Below the pieces are notes generated by a model, which saw only the letters and a program-made list of their open reading frames with translations, searched no databases and was not told where the DNA came from. A stretch of 11,681 bases of DNA from Bacteroidota bacterium (lineage in GTDB: Bacteria > Bacteroidota > Bacteroidia > Flavobacteriales > Weeksellaceae), in the NCBI GenBank assembly GCA_023420435.1, contig JAEZWE010000126.1:1-11681 (forward strand), read 5' to 3'. A program made the position numbers and the translations under genes. Positions within the stretch are counted from its first letter, which is position 1, and each line of letters starts with the position of its first letter. Positions 6,824-11,681 of this stretch are shown piece after piece.

Positions 6824-7381
6824 ATGGCTCAAACACCTTCCAATATGCTTCCTTTAGGAACAAAAGCACCTTTTTTTGAACTTCCAAATCCTTCTCACAG
6901 CAACGAAATCCAATCTTTGGATGATTTGAAAGGTGAGAAAGGAACTTTAGTGATTTTTATGTGCAACCATTGTCCGTTTGTGTTGCATGTTATTGATAAA
7001 TTGGCAGAGTTGTACGAAGATTACAACGATAAAGGCATTGAATTTATCGCGATTAATTCTAACGATATTGAAAAATATCCAGACGATGCTCCAGAAAAAA
7101 TGATTGAATTCCAAGTCGACAGAAAATTCGATTTTCCGTATTTATTTGATGAAAGTCAGAGCATTGCTAAAGCTTACGATGCGGCTTGTACACCTGATTT
7201 TTTCTTTTTCGATGAAAAGTTGGATTTAATTTATCGTGGACAAATGGACGATTCAAGACCGGGAAATTCCAAAGAAATTACGGGAGAAGATTTAATTATC
7301 GCTTTCGAAAATCTTTTGGCTGGTGAAGCTCAAGAAAATATGCAAAAACCAAGTATCGGTTGTAATATTAAGTGGAAATAA
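6824..7381 (+). CDS. Thioredoxin-fold / peroxiredoxin-like protein with CxxC
   Basis: A 185-residue protein of the AhpC/TSA-redoxin-type thioredoxin superfamily (the 'PRX-like 1' group). After an N-terminal beta hairpin region (GTKAPFFELPNP), the redox motif C47-N-H-C50 opens the helix (FMCNHCPFVLHV), and the cis-Pro loop is A-C122-T-P124-D-F-F. The fold's late strands carry FFFFDEKLDLIYRG. There is no signal peptide or lipobox (MAQTPSN start), so it is probably cytosolic. A fourth cysteine (C180 in IGCNIKWK) is near the C-terminus. This group is widespread but its substrate is not well defined; it could be a thiol reductase or peroxiredoxin-like enzyme. It stands alone between the octamer element upstream and a heptamer element starting at its own stop codon. 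Confidence 0.88.
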   Translation: MAQTPSNMLPLGTKAPFFELPNPSHSNEIQSLDDLKGEKGTLVIFMCNHCPFVLHVIDKLAELYEDYNDKGIEFIAINSNDIEKYPDDAPEKMIEFQVDRKFDFPYLFDESQSIAKAYDAACTPDFFFFDEKLDLIYRGQMDDSRPGNSKEITGEDLIIAFENLLAGEAQENMQKPSIGCNIKWK

Positions 7382-7465
7382 ATTAGAACCAAGAGCCTAG
7401 ATTCAAGAATAAAAAATCTCAAATCTCGATTCTCGGTTCTCGAATCTTGATTCTCGGCTCTGATT
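7381..7465. repeat. Inverted heptamer array between convergent genes (TCTCGAT-type)
   Basis: Seven 7-base units run on the plus strand from 7417 to 7465 (for example TCTCGAT, TCTCGGT, TCTTGAT, TCTCGGC). Four run on the minus strand over 7381-7408 (TCTTGAA, TCTAGGC, TCTTGGT, TCTAATT). Units start with TCT in every case. The left arm 7388-7408 pairs with 7445-7465 with a few mismatches, giving a hairpin whose loop holds the remaining units. It fills nearly all of the 92 bases between two convergent stop codons, so it may serve as a transcript 3' end for both genes. There is no clean T-tract. Confidence 0.85.
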
Positions 7466-7473
7466 CTTACAAT

Positions 7474-8112
7474 CTATTTTAAAAACGGATTATGTTGTTT
7501 CTCAAAACCAATCGTTGTTTCTTTTCCGTGTCCGGAAAAAACTTGAGTTTCGTCATTCAAAACAAATAATTTTGTTCGAATGCTTTCCAAAAGTTGATCA
7601 TAATCTCCTTTGTAGAGGTCGGTTCTTCCGATACTTCCTTCAAATAAAACGTCGCCGGAAATAATAAAATTTTGTTTTTCGGAATGATAGGCAACATGAC
7701 CCGGAGAATGTCCCGGAACATGAAAAATTTTCAATTCATCTTCATCCAATTTCAAAATTTCATTTTCTTTAAGGTATTGAATTTCTCCTTCAAAAGGTTT
7801 CATAAAAAACCCGAATTGTTTTGCAGTAAAAGTATTTCTATCCAAAATTTCTTTTTCAATTTCATGCAATAAAACAGGAACATGAAACTTGTCAAAAGCC
7901 CATTGCAAACCCAAAACATGATCGATATGAGCATGAGTTAGTAAAATATTTTTTACCGTTAAATTATTTTCAGAAATGAATTTTTCCAGAGCATTGGTTT
8001 CAAAATCCTGAATATTTCCAGGATCTACGACAACTGCATTTTTATTTTCGTTGTAAACGACATACGTGTTCTCCGAAAACGGATTGAAGGTAAATTTTTG
8101 AATCTGTAACAT
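7474..8112 (-). CDS. MBL-fold metallo-hydrolase (glyoxalase II-like)
   Basis: A 212-residue metallo-beta-lactamase-fold hydrolase. The dinuclear metal site is complete: H60-x-H62-x-D64-H65 (THAHIDH), H139 in the HVPGHSPGHVAYH stretch (131-143), the bridging Asp D154 in ISGDVLF, and H195 in FSGHG. This short form, with GRTDL at 162-166 and without a long C-terminal substrate domain, is the common 'hydroxyacylglutathione hydrolase-like' type in Bacteroidota, a phylum that mostly lacks glutathione, so the natural thioester or other substrate is unknown. The frame extends to a TTG at 8143-8145, but ATG 8110-8112 gives the conserved MLQIQKFTFNPFSENTYV start and leaves room for the promoter. Divergent from the T9SS plug gene. 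Confidence 0.93.
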   Translation of the reverse strand: MLQIQKFTFNPFSENTYVVYNENKNAVVVDPGNIQDFETNALEKFISENNLTVKNILLTHAHIDHVLGLQWAFDKFHVPVLLHEIEKEILDRNTFTAKQFGFFMKPFEGEIQYLKENEILKLDEDELKIFHVPGHSPGHVAYHSEKQNFIISGDVLFEGSIGRTDLYKGDYDQLLESIRTKLFVLNDETQVFSGHGKETTIGFEKQHNPFLK

Positions 8113-8116
8113 TCTG

Positions 8117-8146
8117 CAAAAATAAATTTTAAAAATGATTAACAAA
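8117..8146 (-). promoter_or_regulatory. Promoter of the MBL-fold hydrolase gene
   Basis: On the minus strand TTTG (complement of 8143-8146), an 18-base spacer and TATTTTTG (complement of 8117-8124) match the Bacteroidota TTTG-N19-TAnnTTTG consensus almost exactly. The -7 box ends four bases before the ATG at 8112, so the mRNA would have an extremely short leader or none. Confidence 0.6.
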
Positions 8147-8176
8147 TTGGTTTTAATGAAACTTGGCTTAATTTTC
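8147..8176 (+). promoter_or_regulatory. Possible promoter of the T9SS plug gene
   Basis: TTG at 8147-8149, a 19-base spacer and TAATTTTC at 8169-8176 (last base differs from TAnnTTTG) would start transcription roughly 10 bases before the ATG at 8192. It abuts the oppositely oriented hydrolase promoter, so the two would compete for the same 60 bases. Confidence 0.4.
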
Positions 8177-8191
8177 GTTAAATTAGCGATA

Positions 8192-9403
8192 ATGAAAACA
8201 TTGCTATTTTTTTTAACTTTTTTGTCGTCGTTTATTTTTGCTCAGGATATTAGAAGCATCCAGCTTTTTAATCCGCAAACCAATGACGAAACTCCCGTAA
8301 TTCGATTTGGTGAAAAACTTATTTTACGTTTTGATGATCTTTCCAACCGTTCCGAAATTTATCGATATACTTTTAAGCATTACGACAGAAATTGGCAAGA
8401 TGACGGCCTTTTCAATACTGAATTTGCGAATGGAAAATTGAATGATCTGATTAACGATTTCCAGTATTCCTTTAATACCCTACAACAATACACGCATTAC
8501 AGTCTTACTTTTCCTAATGAAAAAATTCAACCTAAAATTTCCGGGAATTTTGAAATTATCGTTTATAAAGATTCTGCTTCAAAACCGCTTTTCACTAAAA
8601 GATTTTATGTGGTGGAAGATGGGGCTAACTTGGGACTGAATATTTCACGGACTTCTGATCCCAGAAATCCCGAAATTAACCAAAGAGTGGAAGTTCAGGC
8701 GATTTCTAATCTCCAGGATTTAACAAGCAATGCCAATTCTATTTCTTTAAATGTGGTTCAAAATAATAATTTTGAAAATGGGTTATATAATTTGAAACCT
8801 ACCTCAACACTAGGAAACAAAATGCTTTTTCAACAGTTGAATTTAGCTTTTCCAGGAAATAATGAATTTTATTATTTCGACAATAAAAATATTTCTGTGG
8901 CAGCAGATATGGTGGCTGCTGTGGAAACGATAGATAGCCAAAACCAAACGTATTTGCATCCAGTTTGGGCTTATCCTGCAAATTACCAATATCAACCCGA
9001 TGTTAATGGAGCTTATTATTTCCGCAGAAACGACTTGGGACAAGAACGTGATGCGGATCGTGAAGCAGATTATTCTTGGGTTTATTTTGTTTTAGATTCC
9101 GAAAAAATGGAGAAAGAAATTTATGTTTTAGGGGTATTCAATAATTATACACCTTCCAACGAAAATCAAATGTTTTACGACCCGCAAAGAAAACAATATA
9201 TTGCGAAAATATACCTGAAACAAGGTTTTTATAATTATATTTTAGCCACTAAATCTGCCGGCGAAAATTTGAATTTTGGTGAAATTAACGGTAGCTTTTG
9301 GCAGACTGAAAACTTATACCAAGCCTTTCTGTACTACCAACCTTTTGGAAGAAATTATGATGGATTAATCGGTTATGGAGAAACAAGAAGACCAATTCGT
9401 TAG
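8192..9403 (+). CDS. Type IX secretion system plug protein (DUF5103 family)
   Basis: A 403-residue exported protein. A Sec signal peptide (MKTLLFFLTFLSSFIFAQ, cleavage near 17-18) is followed by IRSIQLFNPQTNDETPVIRFGEKLILRFDDL-type sequence, characteristic of the family formerly called DUF5103. Members of this family were identified as the periplasmic Plug subunit that closes the giant SprA outer-membrane translocon of the type IX secretion system. The rest is beta-rich and aromatic (YYFRRNDLG, VYFVLDSEKMEKEIYVLGVFNNY), consistent with immunoglobulin- and carbohydrate-binding-module-like beta domains. An upstream open frame to 8135 adds 19 residues including a second hydrophobic stretch, but it covers the promoter region, so I start at ATG 8192-8194. 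Its TAG stop interlocks with the hemH TAA stop on the other strand. Confidence 0.9.
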   Translation: MKTLLFFLTFLSSFIFAQDIRSIQLFNPQTNDETPVIRFGEKLILRFDDLSNRSEIYRYTFKHYDRNWQDDGLFNTEFANGKLNDLINDFQYSFNTLQQYTHYSLTFPNEKIQPKISGNFEIIVYKDSASKPLFTKRFYVVEDGANLGLNISRTSDPRNPEINQRVEVQAISNLQDLTSNANSISLNVVQNNNFENGLYNLKPTSTLGNKMLFQQLNLAFPGNNEFYYFDNKNISVAADMVAAVETIDSQNQTYLHPVWAYPANYQYQPDVNGAYYFRRNDLGQERDADREADYSWVYFVLDSEKMEKEIYVLGVFNNYTPSNENQMFYDPQRKQYIAKIYLKQGFYNYILATKSAGENLNFGEINGSFWQTENLYQAFLYYQPFGRNYDGLIGYGETRRPIR

Positions 9404-10425
9404 ACCAAGTAAAAATCATTTAATCGTTCCTCACAAAGCGTTTTGATGACCTCAATCCAACGATCTTCATCGTTCAAACAAGGAATGTAATGGAAATTTT
9501 CGCCGCCTGCATGCAGAAATTCTTCCTTTCCTTCGACAGAAATTTCTTCCAAAGTTTCCAAACAATCTGAAACAAAAGCCGGACAAACAATCGCTAAATT
9601 TTTTACCCCTTTTTTTGGTAAATTTTCCAATGTTTCGTCAGTGTAAGGTTCAATCCATTTATCTTTTCCTAAACGTGATTGAAATGAAACCACCGTTTTT
9701 TCTTTAGGAATTTCAAGCTTTTCAATTACAGAATTTGTAGTGGAATAACATTGATGGCGGTAACAAAACTGATGACTTGGATTTTGCTCGCGGGAACAAC
9801 AATCGTTTAAATTACAGGTTTTTGTAGGATCGGTTTTATAAATATGTCTTTCCGGAACACCATGATAAGAAAATTGGAGCGCATCAAAATTTTCGGGCAA
9901 TTTTTCACGGATGCTTTCCGCTAAACAATCAATGTAAATTTCCCGATTATAAAAAGGCTGAACATAATTGATTTTAATATTTTGGAAACTCTTTTTTCTT
10001 ACTTCTTCAGCTTTTTCTACAACTGTTTCCGTTGTACTCATTGCATATTGCGGATAAAGTGGAAATAAAACGATTTCTTCAACGCCCTGTTCTTGCAATT
10101 TTCTAATTCCTGTTTCGATGGAAGGTTCGGCATAACGCATTCCGATTTCTACAGGAATATCTACCAATTTTTGTAATTTTTTTTGAATTTTTTGTGTAAT
10201 TACAATTAAGGGTGAACCTTCCTCTGTCCAAACCGTTTTGTAGGCTTCTGCAGATTTTGCAGGACGTGTTCTCAAAATAATTCCACGAACTAAAAGTGTC
10301 CGGAAAAACCAACGGTAGTCAATAACCCTTTCATCCATTAAAAATTCATCGAGATATTCTTTAACATCTTCAACTTTGGTGGATTTTGGACTTCCAAGGT
10401 TCACTAAAAGAATTCCTTTTTTCAA
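9400..10425 (-). CDS. hemH: Ferrochelatase, probable internal-cysteine [2Fe-2S] class
   Basis: A 341-residue cytosolic or membrane-associated HemH inserting Fe2+ into a porphyrin in the last stage of haem synthesis. Motifs: KKGILLVNLGSP at the N-terminus, the catalytic His in FSYHGVPERH (H188), and the acidic SDCLETLEEI segment (E290, E294). Between residues 204 and 226 lie C204, C209, C210, C221 and C226. A described class of bacterial ferrochelatases (for example Myxococcus xanthus) holds a [2Fe-2S] cluster through four cysteines within about 20 internal residues, and this fits. No ATG precedes the conserved start. TTG at 10423-10425 gives M-K-K-G-I-L-L exactly where relatives begin; a TTG at 10461 would only add translated repeat sequence. 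It lies downstream of the Fe-S carrier gene. Confidence 0.95.
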   Translation of the reverse strand: MKKGILLVNLGSPKSTKVEDVKEYLDEFLMDERVIDYRWFFRTLLVRGIILRTRPAKSAEAYKTVWTEEGSPLIVITQKIQKKLQKLVDIPVEIGMRYAEPSIETGIRKLQEQGVEEIVLFPLYPQYAMSTTETVVEKAEEVRKKSFQNIKINYVQPFYNREIYIDCLAESIREKLPENFDALQFSYHGVPERHIYKTDPTKTCNLNDCCSREQNPSHQFCYRHQCYSTTNSVIEKLEIPKEKTVVSFQSRLGKDKWIEPYTDETLENLPKKGVKNLAIVCPAFVSDCLETLEEISVEGKEEFLHAGGENFHYIPCLNDEDRWIEVIKTLCEERLNDFYLV

Positions 10426-10490
10426 AATTGATTTTTGATTTTTGAGATTTGAAATTTCCAACTTGATACTTTGAACATTAAAATTTGAAC
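10421..10490 (-). repeat. Ten-unit heptamer array between the Nfu gene and hemH (TCAA-type)
   Basis: Read on the minus strand, ten consecutive 7-base units fill 10490 down to 10421. Most end in CAA or TCAA at the same phase (GTTCAAA, GTATCAA, ATTTCAA, ATCTCAA, then AAATCAA twice), and the last is TTTTGAA. The array starts 3 bases after the stop codon of the upstream gene and its final unit contains the hemH TTG start codon. Unlike the other elements it is a single direct array without an inverted second arm. Confidence 0.8.
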
Positions 10491-10493
10491 GAA

Positions 10494-11372
10494 TTATCCA
10501 TTTACAGCTTCCACATTTTCAACTAAATCGGGAAGAAACTGTTTTAAAACATTTTCAATACCGCCTTTCAACGTTGCGGTAGAACTGGGACAACCGGAAC
10601 ATGCACCTTGCAATAGCATTTTTGCTGTTTTGGATCCCTCATCATATTCCATTAAAGAAATTTTTCCACCATCTCCTTCTACAGCCGGAGCTACATATTC
10701 ATTTAAAATATCAGAAATTTTTTGTTCATCGTCGGTATAATCACGATTGATCATTTTTTCTACCGGACTTTCATGTTTTTGAGGTTCAATTTTTGAAATT
10801 TCGCCTCCATTTTGCAAATATTCAGCAATCAGTGCTCTTGTAGGAATCATCACTTCATGCCATTCTACCGAATGATCTTTGGTAACAGCAACAAAATTGT
10901 CGGAAATAAAAACTTCTTTCGCAAATTCAAATTCATTGAAAATAGCATTTGCCAAAGGAACTTCATCCGATTCTTCACGGGATTTTACTTCTACAAAACC
11001 ATCCAACAACATTTTTGAGGAAACAAATTTCATCACATTCGGATTAGGAGTCATTTCGGCATAAATTTGATAGGCTTCACGTTTTTTCTGAAGATAAACT
11101 CTAGGATTTGCCAGAAGTTCGTCTTCAATAACATTTTTTAAATTTTCGGAAATAGCTTCCCATTCAACCAAATCTTGTTTTGCAACGGCAATAAAATTGG
11201 CGGTGATGAAAATTTTGTCCACAAAAGGATAATTGAAAAGTTCCTGCGCCAAAGGAATTTCTGAAATATCTGAATTTCGATCTAATTCTAGTGAACCTGG
11301 AATTAAAGTATAGTCCGCAATGAATTTCATTACTTTTGGATTCGCTGTAGGTTCTATAATGATTTGTCGCAT
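10494..11372 (-). CDS. NifU/NfuA-like Fe-S carrier with duplicated N-terminal domain
   Basis: A 292-residue three-part protein. Residues about 1-88 and 103-190 are two copies of the Nfu/NifU N-terminal scaffold domain (compare TANPKVMKF with TPNPNVMKF, EIPLA with EVPLA, and the F-I-A-V-A-K versus F-V-A-V-T-K stretches). Residues about 213-290 are a NifU C-terminal domain with VEGDGG (231-236) and the cluster-binding C258-S-G-C261 in GACSGCPSS. Nfu proteins carry a [4Fe-4S] cluster bridged between two monomers through this CxxC and pass it to client apoproteins; the N-terminal domains lack cysteines and probably aid client recognition. Start ATG 11370-11372. It precedes hemH on the same strand, whose product probably needs an Fe-S cluster. 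Confidence 0.94.
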   Translation of the reverse strand: MRQIIIEPTANPKVMKFIADYTLIPGSLELDRNSDISEIPLAQELFNYPFVDKIFITANFIAVAKQDLVEWEAISENLKNVIEDELLANPRVYLQKKREAYQIYAEMTPNPNVMKFVSSKMLLDGFVEVKSREESDEVPLANAIFNEFEFAKEVFISDNFVAVTKDHSVEWHEVMIPTRALIAEYLQNGGEISKIEPQKHESPVEKMINRDYTDDEQKISDILNEYVAPAVEGDGGKISLMEYDEGSKTAKMLLQGACSGCPSSTATLKGGIENVLKQFLPDLVENVEAVNG

Positions 11373-11395
11373 TTTTTAATTAAATTTGAGTAGTG

Positions 11396-11403
11396 CAAAA
11401 ATA
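11396..11403 (-). promoter_or_regulatory. Probable -7 promoter box of the Nfu-hemH unit
   Basis: The minus strand reads TATTTTTG (complement of 11396-11403), a perfect TAnnTTTG, about 23 bases before the ATG at 11372. No good -33 TTG is found at the standard distance: the corresponding position reads TGG. Confidence 0.45.
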
Positions 11404-11404
11404 C

Positions 11405-11439
11405 GTAAACCAAGTTAGAAGTCCAGTGTTGGAAGTTAG
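11405..11439 (+). repeat. Short direct heptamer array (AAGTTAG-type)
   Basis: Phased 7-base units at 11405-11439 include AAGTTAG (11412-11418), AAGTCCA, GTGTTGG, and AAGTTAG again (11433-11439), the identical units being exactly 21 bases apart. It lies upstream of the Nfu gene promoter and next to the inverted octamer array that follows, making the 176-base gap a composite of two element types. Confidence 0.6.
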
Positions 11440-11452
11440 ATTTTGTCTATCT

Positions 11453-11537
11453 TGTTTAATGTAACAATGTATAAATCTAACAATGCACAATTAGCAGAAT
11501 CTTCAATTGGTACATTGTTAAACTGTTAGATTGGTAA
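11453..11537. repeat. Inverted octamer array upstream of the gamma-CA gene (ATTGTTAn-type)
   Basis: On the plus strand, 8-base units at 11506-11537 read ATTGGTAC, ATTGTTAA, ACTGTTAG, ATTGGTAA. On the minus strand, units over 11453-11492 include ATTGTTAG, ATTTATAC, ATTGTTAC, ATTAAACA. Perfect inverted matches are 11462-11471 with 11511-11520 (10 bp) and 11474-11482 with 11524-11532 (9 bp). These two pairings cross each other, so only one can form as a simple hairpin unless a pseudoknot forms. The element ends 11 bases before the ATG at 11549. Confidence 0.8.
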
Positions 11538-11548
11538 ATTAAAATTAA

Positions 11549-11681
11549 ATGGCATTAATAAAAGAACTTTTAGGGAAAACACCACAAATTGGTGAAAATA
11601 CTTTTTTAGCGGAAACCGCAACAATAATTGGCGATGTAGAAATGGGAAAAGATTGCAGTATTTGGTATAATGCTGTAATTC
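11549..11681 (+). CDS. Gamma-carbonic-anhydrase-family protein, N-terminal part (3' end outside window)
   Basis: The visible 44 residues begin MALIKELLGKTPQIGENTFLAETATIIGDVEMGKDCSIWYNAVI. This is the start of the left-handed beta-helix (hexapeptide-repeat, trimeric) gamma-carbonic anhydrase/PaaY/YrdA family; the SIWYNAV run normally leads directly into the RGD and metal-binding His residues, which lie beyond the window edge. Whether this member hydrates CO2 or has another acyl- or CoA-related role therefore cannot be judged. The ATG at 11549-11551 follows the inverted octamer array; no convincing TAnnTTTG box is visible immediately upstream. Confidence 0.9.
   Translation, partial: MALIKELLGKTPQIGENTFLAETATIIGDVEMGKDCSIWYNAVI

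Noticed and set aside
7381..7465. CRISPR array
   Set aside because: Units are 7 bases, degenerate and contiguous, with no spacers and no cas genes; the same reasoning applies to the other repeat elements.
8113..8191. Upstream extensions of both the MBL hydrolase (to 8145) and the plug protein (to 8135)
   Set aside because: The two extensions overlap each other and cover a good divergent promoter; the signal peptide and the conserved MLQIQKF start favour 8192 and 8112.
10426..10461. Longer HemH start at TTG 10461 (adds 12 residues)
   Set aside because: The added codons are translated heptamer repeat (ISNLKNQKS-like), and the family's conserved beginning K-K-G-I-L-L starts right after TTG 10425.
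1..11681. A dedicated defence, biosynthetic or mobile multi-gene system
   Set aside because: Every recognisable protein is a conserved housekeeping or cell-envelope family in small independent units; the unexplained signal is confined to the intergenic repeats.

Overview
The window is an ordinary chromosomal segment of an A+T-rich member of the Bacteroidota, most likely a flavobacterium of the Weeksellaceae (Chryseobacterium/Elizabethkingia-like). That placement is inferred from several things: a type IX secretion plug protein (a Bacteroidota-specific machine), TAnnTTTG-type -7 promoter boxes instead of Shine-Dalgarno/sigma70-style signals, 'F-A-Q' signal-peptide ends, and the protein family set. 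There is no transposase, integrase, phage gene, CRISPR array, rRNA or tRNA, so this is core housekeeping territory.

Layout, left to right. (i) 1-122: tail of a small His/Cys-containing protein (+). (ii) 131-1119: a minus-strand pair with overlapping stop and start, an Smr-domain protein downstream of a YfcE/MJ0936-type metallophosphoesterase. (iii) 1179-2726: an exported SxxK serine hydrolase (+), closed by a clear hairpin terminator. (iv) 2770-5769: a minus-strand run transcribed yicC, gmk, nadA, folB (endoribonuclease-family protein, guanylate kinase, quinolinate synthase, dihydroneopterin aldolase). (v) 5813-7381: miaA and a CxxC thioredoxin-fold protein (+). (vi) 7474-8112: a glyoxalase-II-like metallo-hydrolase (-), divergent from the T9SS plug protein at 8192-9403 (+). 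(vii) 9400-11372: a minus-strand pair, an NfuA-like Fe-S carrier with a duplicated N-terminal domain followed by ferrochelatase hemH. The hemH product has an internal cysteine cluster typical of [2Fe-2S] ferrochelatases, so the pair makes functional sense. (viii) 11549-end: start of a gamma-carbonic-anhydrase-family protein (+).

The protein-coding content is conventional. What the genes do not explain is in the gaps. At least six intergenic islands are degenerate short-tandem arrays with a fixed period of 7 or 8 nt. Four of them are arranged as two inverted arms able to fold into long hairpins. Each island has its own unit sequence (AAAGTAA-, TTGATGTG-, TCTCGAT-, TCAAAAA-, AAGTTAG- and ATTGTTA-like), yet the architecture recurs. 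A seventh, weaker one has a period of 10. They sit between genes, touch stop and start codons, and in one case the last unit contains the probable TTG start codon of hemH. I do not recall a named element matching this description; it is the most interesting signal in the window.

Several start codons were chosen against longer upstream reading frames (gmk, yicC, the metallo-hydrolase, the plug protein, the serine hydrolase, hemH). The reasoning is given in each entry.
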